DNA from: Niastella vici
GTDB taxonomy: Bacteria > Bacteroidota > Bacteroidia > Chitinophagales > Chitinophagaceae
Length of the DNA: 64,000 nucleotides
Assembly (NCBI RefSeq): GCF_002077945.1
Contig: NZ_LVYD01000001.1
Location: 186,001 to 250,000 of the forward strand
Reading direction: 5' to 3'
Part shown: piece after piece, positions 8,523-15,906 of the stretch
Numbering within the stretch: the stretch's first letter is position 1
Layout: each line of letters begins with the position of its first letter
Translations under genes and position numbers: made by a program
Notes under the pieces: generated by a model
What the model was told of the DNA's origin: nothing
Seen by the model: the letters and a program-made list of their open reading frames with translations, nothing else
The model's database searches: none

Positions 8523-9488
8523 ATGATACAATTCTGGAAGGCCTGCCGGCAATCTTGCCTGTTAATTACGTTCCTTATTCTGGTTCTGGCGCCCGCTATG
8601 GCCCAAACAGATATCGACGGCATTATGATGAAGAAAAACAACTTGTGCATTGGACCCATGTTTGGCTATAGCAGCTGGAAGCATTATTGGGAGGGAACGC
8701 TGAAAAGAGAGAACCTGAACCTCGGCACCGTTTCTACACACATGTACAGCGTGATGGGTGTTTTTGGCATAAGTGATAAATTGAATGTCCTGTTCGACGT
8801 GCCTTACGTAACTACCAAGGCATCTGCAGGCACTCTGCATGGCCAAAAGGGCATTCAGGATGCTTCGTTATGGGTAAAATACATGGCATTCGATAAAACG
8901 ATCGGTAAAGGCGATCTGTCGCTGTACGCATTGGCCGGCGCATCGGTGCCGCTTTCGAATTATGTAGCCGACTTTCTGCCACTTTCTATCGGTTTACACA
9001 GCAAAACCTTTTCATTAAGGGCCATGGGCGATTACCAGCTGGGTAAATTCTTTGTTACCGCATCGGGTACCTATATATACAGAAGCAATATAAAGATCGA
9101 CCGCGATGCCTATTACACCACCGAAATGCATTATACCAACGAGGTATCAATGCCCGATGTGCTCACTTTCAACATACGAACCGGCTATAGGCATAACAAT
9201 GTAGTTGCCGAAGCTTTTCTCGATAACCAAACCACCCTCGGTGGTTTTGATATAACGCGCAACAACATGCCGTTTCCCAGCAATAAAATGAATGCGACAA
9301 GGCTGGGTACCTGGTTGAAATATGAATTGAACGTACCGCGGGGGCTCTCTTTAATCGCTACGGGTAATTATGTTATTGCCGGGCGCAATGTGGGGCAGTC
9401 AACCAGCATAAGCGGCGGTTTGTTCTATATACTTGATTTCAATAAAAAGAAACCAGCATCTTCATCGCTTCAACAACAAACCAAATGA
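8523..9488 (+). CDS. Second outer-membrane beta-barrel protein of the haloperoxidase cluster
   Basis: A 321-residue barrel-type protein with a signal sequence (LLITFLILVLAPAMAQ, cleavage near residue 35) and repeated amphipathic strands such as LNVLFDVPYVT, GDLSLYALAGASVPLS and LSLIATGNYVIAGR. It shares the strand pattern VLFDVPYV / GLDVPII with the neighbour at 7408, which suggests an old duplication that has diverged. Unlike that neighbour it ends in a short Lys/Gln-rich tail rather than a terminal Phe. Its last four bases (ATGA, 9485-9488) are the start of the next gene, so translation of the two is probably coupled. Function unknown. Confidence 0.65.
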   Translation: MIQFWKACRQSCLLITFLILVLAPAMAQTDIDGIMMKKNNLCIGPMFGYSSWKHYWEGTLKRENLNLGTVSTHMYSVMGVFGISDKLNVLFDVPYVTTKASAGTLHGQKGIQDASLWVKYMAFDKTIGKGDLSLYALAGASVPLSNYVADFLPLSIGLHSKTFSLRAMGDYQLGKFFVTASGTYIYRSNIKIDRDAYYTTEMHYTNEVSMPDVLTFNIRTGYRHNNVVAEAFLDNQTTLGGFDITRNNMPFPSNKMNATRLGTWLKYELNVPRGLSLIATGNYVIAGRNVGQSTSISGGLFYILDFNKKKPASSSLQQQTK

Positions 9489-11041
9489 AAAAATTATTAT
9501 ACCCGGCAATTGCACTGCTGGTCATCGCCTCAGCCGTTGTACCTTTTGCCTGCTCAAAAAGCATAAGCGGCCGTACAGATGATGCGCCCGCATTGCAACC
9601 CGATAAAACCGATATTGATGCCGGCAGCTGGAAACCCATTCTGCTCACATCAGCCAGTGAATTTGCCGTCGCCGCGCCTGTTGCTACCACCACACCGGAA
9701 TATATCGCGCAAATGAATGAGATCAAAAGCTGGCAGGCTTCATTAAGTGATGATGAAAAGAACATCGTAAAATACTGGAGCGCCGGAGCCATATTGCGCT
9801 GGAACGAGATCTTGCGGCAGCTGGTTGCCAAACATAACCTGCCGCCTTACCAAAACGATGACGGCACCTATCCTTTCCCCAGCGCCAATAACCCGCTGGC
9901 TTATCCGCAATTCCCGTTTGCAAACCCGCCTTATGCCGCCCGTGCCTATGCCTATGTAAGCGCTGCACAGTACGATGCACTGGTAGCAGCGTTCTATTAT
10001 AAAAAATTATACAACCGGCCGGCGCCCTATAAAGTAGATGCAACTATCAATGTATTGATACCAACATCAGACCTGCCCTCCTATCCGTCGGAAGATGCGG
10101 TGGTTGAAGGCGCCGCTGTGGAAATGTTGAAGCTGTTGTTTCCCGGCGACCAGGATTACATTCAGCAAAAAGCCGAAGAACATAAACGGGCCCGCATTAT
10201 TGCCGGCGCCAATGTACGCAGTGATATAGAAGCCGGTGAAGCGCTGGGTAAAGCAGTGGCCCAAAAATTTGTGACCCGCGCCCGCGGCGACCGCGCTGGG
10301 GCAGCAGCAGGCACACAAACCGACTGGACCAAACTGGAAACCGATTGTATAGCCAAAGGTGAAACACCCTGGTACAGCCTGGAAACGCCCAAACGCCCAC
10401 CCATGTTGCCGATGTTCGGAAAAGTGAAAGCCTTTCTGTTCGATTCATTAACTGCCATTTCATTACGACCCGGCCCGCCACCGCTTACTGCCAGCAGCAA
10501 AATGAAAGATGAAACCGAGGAAATATATAACCTTACCAAGGACGATTCACGTGAACATTACCGTATTGTGCATTTCTGGGCCGATGGCGTAGGCACTTCT
10601 ACCCCACCCGGTCATTGGGATGCTATTGCGGCTGAAGATTTTATTAAAAAGAATTACAGCGAGGTGCGCTGGGCCCGCAATATGGCCTTGCTGAACATGT
10701 CGCTGATGGATGCCGCCATTGTATGCTGGGATACTAAATACTATTATTTCAATCCGCGGCCTTCGCAAATGAACCCTAAAATAAAAACCCTTACCGGTGT
10801 TCCCAATTTCCCATCATACGTTTCAGGCCATTCCACTTTTAGCGGTGCTGCCGCCACTATTTTGTCGTACATCGTTCCCGAGCGGGCAAGCGCCTATGCC
10901 GCCATGGCGCAGGAAGCCTCTTTATCGCGGATGCTGGCCGGTATACATTACCGCGCCGATTGTGAAACCGGTCTTGATTGTGGGAAGCATGTGGGCGATT
11001 ATGCTGTGCAACGCGCTAAAACCGATGGCGCGGGCAACTAA
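9485..11041 (+). CDS. Vanadium-dependent haloperoxidase/PAP2-family lipoprotein
   Basis: A 518-residue protein with a lipoprotein signal (IASAVVPFAC). The active-site signature is complete: K-YYYFNP-RP near residue 418, VSGHS near 446, and SRMLAGIHYRAD near 480, including the Asp missing in the paralogue at 6035. The remaining N-terminal two thirds is mostly helical and matches the two-domain layout of bacterial vanadium haloperoxidase-like proteins. The gene overlaps the upstream barrel gene by four bases and ends the cluster; a terminator follows at 11247. The metal (vanadate) and reaction are not decided by the sequence, and acid phosphatase activity is possible. Confidence 0.8.
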   Translation: MKKLLYPAIALLVIASAVVPFACSKSISGRTDDAPALQPDKTDIDAGSWKPILLTSASEFAVAAPVATTTPEYIAQMNEIKSWQASLSDDEKNIVKYWSAGAILRWNEILRQLVAKHNLPPYQNDDGTYPFPSANNPLAYPQFPFANPPYAARAYAYVSAAQYDALVAAFYYKKLYNRPAPYKVDATINVLIPTSDLPSYPSEDAVVEGAAVEMLKLLFPGDQDYIQQKAEEHKRARIIAGANVRSDIEAGEALGKAVAQKFVTRARGDRAGAAAGTQTDWTKLETDCIAKGETPWYSLETPKRPPMLPMFGKVKAFLFDSLTAISLRPGPPPLTASSKMKDETEEIYNLTKDDSREHYRIVHFWADGVGTSTPPGHWDAIAAEDFIKKNYSEVRWARNMALLNMSLMDAAIVCWDTKYYYFNPRPSQMNPKIKTLTGVPNFPSYVSGHSTFSGAAATILSYIVPERASAYAAMAQEASLSRMLAGIHYRADCETGLDCGKHVGDYAVQRAKTDGAGN

Positions 11042-11246
11042 AATATAATTAATCAAATAGCGGTAAAGTCATCTCTTTCGAGAACCAGAGCACGATAGCC
11101 AACAAACAATATTTCACTAAAAGGCCAACCTTTTACCCCGACCCCGGCATTTGGTCATCTGATGGCCGTGAAGGGTACATAACGGTGGATTGCCGGTTCT
11201 AAGGGATCACCTTTGTTTTTGAGAGCATAAATAGTAAGTCAAACGT

Positions 11247-11277
11247 ACCGTCCCGATTTCCATTGGGACGGTTTTTT
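11247..11277 (+). terminator. Terminator after the haloperoxidase cluster
   Basis: ACCGTCCC (11247-11254) pairs with GGGACGGT (11265-11272) around a 10-base loop and runs into TTTTTT. The stretch 11042-11246 between the last gene and this hairpin shows no open frame or motif I can support. Confidence 0.88.
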
Positions 11278-11294
11278 ATTTTATAACTACTTAC

Positions 11295-11302
11295 TACATT
11301 TG
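11295..11302 (+). promoter_or_regulatory. -7 promoter element for the trehalase gene
   Basis: TACATTTG matches the Bacteroidota -7 consensus TAnnTTTG and lies 39 bases before the trehalase ATG. A clear TTTG -33 box is not visible; T-rich terminator sequence occupies that position. Confidence 0.6.
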
Positions 11303-11341
11303 ATTCTGGAACAACCACAGGTAACTTAAACGAAGTAAGGA

Positions 11342-12919
11342 ATGAAAAAATTGATGCTGTGCCTGCTGATCAGCTGGCAGTTTGTTTACACGATTGCGCA
11401 GCCGCCGGCTACTCCTGATAAAATTTATGGCGAATTATTCCGTGATGTGCAGTTAAGCAAGGTATTCCCCGATGGAAAAACATTTGTTGACTGCATACCG
11501 AAAAGAAATCCCAAAAATATTGTCACCGATTACCTGCAGCAGAAAGGCACGGCCAAATTCGATCTGAAACAATTTGTTCAGAACAATTTTGAAATGCCGC
11601 CGCCCCCGCCGCAGCTCAATTACATTATGCAGGAAAAAGATGTTACCAAACACATAAAAAACCTGTGGGGCAACCTGCGCCGTGAGCCCGATACCGTTGT
11701 TATAGGAAGTTCATTACTGGCATTGCCCAACCCGTATATTGTGCCCGGTGGCCGCTTCAGGGAAGTGTACTATTGGGATTCCTATTTTACCATGCTTGGC
11801 CTGCGGGCAAGCGGTGAAGGCGAAATGATCGAAAACATGGTAAAGAACTTTGCCTGGATGATCGACATTTATGGGCACATTCCCAACGGTAACCGAACCT
11901 ATTACCTCAGCCGCTCGCAACCGCCCTTCTTTGCCCTGATGGTTGAATTACTGGCCGAGATCAAAAACGACAGTACCTACCTAACGTTTATGCCTGCGCT
12001 GGAAAAGGAATACGAATTCTGGATGGAAGGCGCCGCAAAATTAAAAACGGGCCAGGCCGTCAGGCGGGTAGTTAAATTAAACGATACCCTGGTGTTGAAC
12101 CGCTACTGGGACGATTATCCTTTTCCCCGCCAGGAAAGCTATAAAGAAGATGTGGAAACAGCCCAAAGATCGGGCCGGGATAAAAAGGAAATGTATACCA
12201 ACCTGCGCGCCGGCGCCGAAAGCGGCATCGATTACAGCAGCCGCTGGTTCAAAGACAAAAAGAACCTTACCTCCATCAACGTTACCAACATGGTGCCGGT
12301 TGACCTGAACAGTTTATTATATGTGTTGGAAACCGTGCTGGCAAAGGCCAAGTTCATAGTCCATGATGCCCAGGCTTCGGCCGACTATACACGCAAAGCC
12401 GAAAGAAGAAGAATTGCCATTGATAAATACTGCTGGAACAAGACCCTGAAATATTATACAGATTTTAATTTCAAAACCCGCAAACCATCTGATGTGGTAA
12501 CGCCCGCCGGTATGTACCCGTTCTGCGTGTTCACCAAACAGCTTGACTATATGAGCCTGCTTGCCCGCCAGGCCGCCGAACAGGTAAAAACAAAATTATT
12601 ACAGCCCGGTGGTATTACGGCTTCTCCCTTTACAACCGGACAGCAATGGGATGCCCCCAATGGCTGGGCGCCCCTTGAATGGATGACCATTTGGGGACTC
12701 GACCGCTGCGGCCAGCGCGAACTGGCACGCGATATTGCAGAACGCTGGATCAAACTGAATGTTGATGTATATAAACGCACCGGCAAACTCATGGAAAAAT
12801 ACAATGTGGTTGACCTGAACCTCGAAGCAGGCGGTGGCGAATATCCCGGTCAGGATGGTTTCGGCTGGACGAACGGGGTGCTGCTGGCCCTGATCAATAA
12901 GTTCGGGATGCCGAAGTAA
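11342..12919 (+). CDS. treA: Periplasmic alpha,alpha-trehalase, GH37
   Basis: A 525-residue GH37 trehalase with a signal peptide (LMLCLLISWQFVYTIAQ). Both family signatures are present: GGRFREVYYWDSYFT near residue 137 and QWDAPNGWAPLEW near 436. The catalytic acid Asp lies in ESGIDYSSRW and the base Glu in the GGGEYPGQDGFGW region near the C terminus. It splits trehalose into two glucose molecules outside the inner membrane. The ORF starts with ATG 39 bases after a good -7 box. Its stop codon TAA overlaps an ATG in another frame at 12919, but that is probably not the start of the next gene. Length and motifs match E. coli TreA closely. Confidence 0.93.
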   Translation: MKKLMLCLLISWQFVYTIAQPPATPDKIYGELFRDVQLSKVFPDGKTFVDCIPKRNPKNIVTDYLQQKGTAKFDLKQFVQNNFEMPPPPPQLNYIMQEKDVTKHIKNLWGNLRREPDTVVIGSSLLALPNPYIVPGGRFREVYYWDSYFTMLGLRASGEGEMIENMVKNFAWMIDIYGHIPNGNRTYYLSRSQPPFFALMVELLAEIKNDSTYLTFMPALEKEYEFWMEGAAKLKTGQAVRRVVKLNDTLVLNRYWDDYPFPRQESYKEDVETAQRSGRDKKEMYTNLRAGAESGIDYSSRWFKDKKNLTSINVTNMVPVDLNSLLYVLETVLAKAKFIVHDAQASADYTRKAERRRIAIDKYCWNKTLKYYTDFNFKTRKPSDVVTPAGMYPFCVFTKQLDYMSLLARQAAEQVKTKLLQPGGITASPFTTGQQWDAPNGWAPLEWMTIWGLDRCGQRELARDIAERWIKLNVDVYKRTGKLMEKYNVVDLNLEAGGGEYPGQDGFGWTNGVLLALINKFGMPK

Positions 12920-12986
12920 TGCAGAGGGGAAAACAGCATTTCGGGAACTTATTCACCATTGGCCATTCACCATTGACCAATTGCCT

Positions 12987-12994
12987 TACTTTTG
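12987..12994 (+). promoter_or_regulatory. -7 promoter element close to the beta-lactamase start
   Basis: TACTTTTG matches TAnnTTTG and ends 14 bases before the ATG at 13009. It would give a leader of fewer than 10 bases, and supports 13009 over the upstream ATG at 12919. The bases before it (12948-12983) carry the dispersed CATTCACCATTGACC repeat. Confidence 0.6.
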
Positions 12995-13008
12995 CGCAAA
13001 TTTCCGCT

Positions 13009-13833
13009 ATGATTAAATGGATTACAGCCGGCCTGTTAGTGACAATTGCCCTGGCCGCCTGCTCACCCAATAATGTAACAGTAGACAACAGCCTGAAAAA
13101 ATATTTCGATCAAAATAAAGTCACCGGCTGCTTTGGCCTTTTCGATAACGGTCAGGGAAGCTTTACCATTTACAACCTGCCCCGCTTTAGCGACAGCACC
13201 TATACGCCCGCTTCCACTTTCAAAATCGTAAACTCCCTCATTGGGTTAGAAGAAGGGATCGTAAATGATACCAACACAATGTTTAAATGGGACAGTGTGG
13301 CGCGCCCCCGCACCGAATGTAACCGCGATATGACCATGTGGGATGCCTTCCGCATTTCCTGTCCGCCATGGTACCAGCAACTGGCCCGCAAAATTGGCCA
13401 GCCGAAAATGCAACACTGGCTCGATACCTTAGGCTATGCCCGCCGGTACGATACCTTTAGAATAAAGAACAACCTCGATACCTTCTGGCTCGATAATACC
13501 GCCAAAGTAACCGGCGATGAACAATTGGGGTTGGTAAAGAAATTATATTTCGATCAACTGCCTTTTCAAAAAAGATCACAACGCATTGTACGCAGCATGA
13601 TGTTGTGGGAAAGCAACAGCAACTACAAACTGAGCTATAAAACCGGCTGGAACACGACAGACAAAGGCAATCAGATCGGCTGGATCATTGGCTGGATCGA
13701 AGAAAACAACCATCCCTACTTTTTTGTGCTGCAGGTTGAATCGCCCGATAAAAATGTCGATTTCAAAACCATCAGGGTCGAATTGCTGAAAACCATTCTG
13801 AAAAGTTACGGGTTCTTCGAAGGCAAGAAATAA
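13009..13833 (+). CDS. Class D (OXA-type) beta-lactamase-like lipoprotein with altered motifs
   Basis: A 274-residue serine beta-lactamase-fold protein with a lipoprotein signal (LLVTIALAAC, Cys18). The class D active site is partly standard: S69-TF-K72 nucleophile and carboxylatable Lys, YKTGW (KTG box) and DTFWLDN carrying the Trp that protects the carboxylated Lys. Two motifs deviate: SxV reads SCP within SCPPWYQQLARKIG, and YGN reads YAR. Similar proteins hydrolyse penicillins and oxacillin, but the changes could narrow or abolish activity, or signal a BlaR-like sensing domain without its membrane part. The start at ATG 13009 fits the lipoprotein signal; the upstream ATG 12919 would add 30 residues without one. 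Confidence 0.82.
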   Translation: MIKWITAGLLVTIALAACSPNNVTVDNSLKKYFDQNKVTGCFGLFDNGQGSFTIYNLPRFSDSTYTPASTFKIVNSLIGLEEGIVNDTNTMFKWDSVARPRTECNRDMTMWDAFRISCPPWYQQLARKIGQPKMQHWLDTLGYARRYDTFRIKNNLDTFWLDNTAKVTGDEQLGLVKKLYFDQLPFQKRSQRIVRSMMLWESNSNYKLSYKTGWNTTDKGNQIGWIIGWIEENNHPYFFVLQVESPDKNVDFKTIRVELLKTILKSYGFFEGKK

Positions 13834-13849
13834 TTAGCTAATTCGATAA

Positions 13850-13950
13850 TCCCGACTTTGTCGGGACAAGTTGTGATGCTGGGCGCGATCGCCGGCGCCC
13901 AGCATCATGAAAAGCCTGTTCCTGTTAATTATACGATGTATTTTAACAGG
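13850..13950. repeat. Three successive hairpins in the bla-batB gap
   Basis: TCCCGAC-TTT-GTCGGGA (13850-13866), a 13-bp perfect stem TGATGCTGGGCGC/GCGCCCAGCATCA (13874-13886 and 13895-13907), and CCTGTTAA/TTAACAGG (13921-13928 and 13943-13950) follow one another. None has a T-run, so they are not standard terminators. The words between the first two (GGACAAGTTGTG) recur at 38036 after a similar AATCCCGAC, which suggests part of a dispersed repeat. The remaining bases up to 14045 show nothing else. Confidence 0.6.
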
Positions 13951-14045
13951 AAAATACGCGCGCAAATACTTAATTTGTATGGAATTGTAATTTGGTTTAA
14001 TTCTTGCATTGCCCATAATACTTTATCGATAATCCAATTATCACA

Positions 14046-15047
14046 TTGAATTACAGGTTTCAACATATTGAGTATTTGATAGCCCTGGCCACTATTCCCC
14101 TGATAGTATTATTATACTTCCAGTTACTGTACTGGAAAAAAAATACCATCAAAAAGATTGGGGACCCAAAACTGGTTCAGGCCCTTATTGCCAATTATTC
14201 GCCCATTAATTTCCTCCTTAAATTCATGTTCTTCGCCCTGGCGCTGACCGCAGTCATTATAGCTGCCGCCAATTTGCAAAAACCGGGCGCTATGGAGAAC
14301 GTTCAACGCAAAGGGGTAGATGTAGTAATAGCCATGGATGTTAGCAAAAGCATGCTGGCTGAAGATATAAAACCCAATCGCCTCGAAAGGGCCCGGCAGC
14401 TGGTGTATAAATTAATGGACCAGTTACCGAACGACCGGGTGGGGCTGGTACTGTTTGCCGGCAGGGCTTATTTGCAAATGCCGCTCACCACCGATCATGG
14501 CGCTGCCCACATGTACATTCAACAGGCTGGCCCCGAGGTAGTGCCTACCCAGGGCACTGTAATTTCAGAAGCGTTACGCGCCAGCAATTCCGCATTCAAC
14601 AGCAAGGAAAGAAAATTTAAATCAATAGTATTGATCACCGACGGGGAAGACCATGACCCGCAGGCAGTTCCCCTGGCGCAACAACTGGCGCAGGACGGCG
14701 TTATGATCAATACAGTGGGTATTGGCTCGGCAGAAGGCGCGCCCATCATGGACCCAGCCACCAATACATACAAAAAAGACGAAACCGGTAATACCGTTGT
14801 ATCAAGACTGAACGAAACAGAATTGCAACAACTGGCCGGCGCTACCAGGGGCGTTTATGTAAAACTGAATGATGTAGACGCTACAGTAAATGCGATCACC
14901 AAACAGTTAAGCACTATTGAATCATCATCGCTTGATGATAATGCATTCAGGGATTACAAAAACTATTTTCAATGGTTTCTGGCCATTGCCTTTGTATTCC
15001 TGCTGATTGAATTCTTTTTACCTGAACGGAAATTAAAAGCAGCTTGA
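14046..15047 (+). CDS. batB: BatB-type von Willebrand A domain membrane protein
   Basis: A 333-residue protein with two N-terminal membrane helices (about 10-27 and 57-77), a VWA domain with an intact MIDAS (AMDVSKSM, MPLTTD, LITDGEDHD) and a C-terminal helix (about 307-325). This is the BatA/BatB layout of the Bacteroidota aerotolerance genes; the TPR partner BatC follows directly. The start is TTG at 14046; no in-frame ATG lies upstream before a stop, and the TTG places the first helix correctly. The four last bases TTGA overlap the TTG start of batC. moxR, DUF58, batD and batE, usual neighbours, are not in this window. A and B paralogues cannot be told apart with certainty. Confidence 0.78.
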   Translation: MNYRFQHIEYLIALATIPLIVLLYFQLLYWKKNTIKKIGDPKLVQALIANYSPINFLLKFMFFALALTAVIIAAANLQKPGAMENVQRKGVDVVIAMDVSKSMLAEDIKPNRLERARQLVYKLMDQLPNDRVGLVLFAGRAYLQMPLTTDHGAAHMYIQQAGPEVVPTQGTVISEALRASNSAFNSKERKFKSIVLITDGEDHDPQAVPLAQQLAQDGVMINTVGIGSAEGAPIMDPATNTYKKDETGNTVVSRLNETELQQLAGATRGVYVKLNDVDATVNAITKQLSTIESSSLDDNAFRDYKNYFQWFLAIAFVFLLIEFFLPERKLKAA

Positions 15048-15667
15048 AAAAATTATTCTATATAGTATGGCTCATGCCATTGTTCATTGTACTCCCTGCC
15101 TGGGTATTGGCGCAGGATGAAAACGCTGCCATCCGTGAAGGCAATAAGCTGTACAAAGAACGGCAGTATGAGAAAGCACTGCCCGCCTATCAAAAAGCTA
15201 TTGAGCAAAATCCCAACAATACAAAAGCCCGGTACAACCTGGCCAATGCCCGCTACCGCACCGGTAATTTGCCCGATGCGGAAAAGTCGTTTGATGAGCT
15301 GATCGAAAAATCGAATGAAAAGAATTATAAAGAGAAAGGCTATTATAACAAGGGCGTAACCTTAACAAAGCAGAAAAAACTGTTGGAAAGCATCGAATCC
15401 TACAAAAATGCTTTAAAGCTCGACCCCACCGATGAAGACGCCCGCTTCAACCTGCAAAAAGCGTTGACCGAGCTGAAAAAACAACAGCCACAGGAAAAAC
15501 AGCAACAGCAAAAGCAGCAGCAAAAACAAAAGCAGCAGAACAACAAGCTCGATAAAAAGAAGATGGAGCAGTATTTAAAATCGCTTGAACAAAAAGAACA
15601 GGAAGTTCAGCGAAAAATGCAGCAAAACCGCTCCCGCGCTGTAACCCAGCCCGAAAAAGACTGGTAA
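15044..15667 (+). CDS. batC: BatC-type TPR protein
   Basis: A 207-residue secreted TPR protein: signal peptide (LFYIVWLMPLFIVLPAWVLAQ), then three TPR-like units (about 29-62, 63-98, 102-135), a Gln/Lys-rich linker (about 145-175) and a conserved end NRSRAVTQPEKDW. It is the expected partner of the VWA protein upstream, probably forming a periplasmic complex at the inner membrane. The TTG start overlaps the TGA stop of batB, so re-initiation is likely. Bat proteins have been linked to oxygen tolerance in Bacteroides; the mechanism is not settled. The low-complexity Gln tract is CAG/CAA-rich and could vary in length. Confidence 0.78.
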   Translation: MKKLFYIVWLMPLFIVLPAWVLAQDENAAIREGNKLYKERQYEKALPAYQKAIEQNPNNTKARYNLANARYRTGNLPDAEKSFDELIEKSNEKNYKEKGYYNKGVTLTKQKKLLESIESYKNALKLDPTDEDARFNLQKALTELKKQQPQEKQQQQKQQQKQKQQNNKLDKKKMEQYLKSLEQKEQEVQRKMQQNRSRAVTQPEKDW

Positions 15668-15677
15668 TACCCACCAG

Positions 15678-15770
15678 CCCCCTAAAGGGGGAGTCAGAAA
15701 CCTGGCTAACAGGAACCATTCACCATTGACCATTCACCATTGACCATTGACCATTCACCATTGCCAATTA
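15678..15770. repeat. CCCCCTAAAGGGGG palindrome and CATTCACCATTGACC repeat run
   Basis: The palindrome CCCCCTaaAGGGGG is at 15678-15691. From 15716 the words CATTCACC and CATTGACC alternate several times up to about 15766. The same words occur at 12948-12983 and, on the other strand, at 35225-35280 and 36031-36047, always between genes. They look like a dispersed family of small intergenic repeats. Confidence 0.6.
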
Positions 15771-15843
15771 CCGGTAATAAGCCTGCCGCAGCATGCATTT
15801 ACCTTTACTTATTCCTTAACACCTCTTACTTCCCACTTTATCG

Positions 15844-15851
15844 TAATTTTG
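15844..15851 (+). promoter_or_regulatory. -7 promoter element for ispG
   Basis: TAATTTTG fits TAnnTTTG and lies 55 bases before the ispG ATG. No clear TTTG sits 19-21 bases upstream. Confidence 0.5.
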
Positions 15852-15906
15852 CAGACATTTTGCCGTTTTACCAACCGGCAATTACTTTTAAACCTGAAAT
15901 AATACA

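Noticed and set aside
10547-11048. Overlapping frames inside the haloperoxidase genes (for example + strand 10797-11048)
   Set aside because: They are shadows of the real PAP2 frame, which has all motifs and a signal peptide.
12919-13008. Upstream ATG extension of the beta-lactamase gene
   Set aside because: The extra 30 residues include the translated CATTCACC repeat and the promoter box, and would bury the lipoprotein signal.
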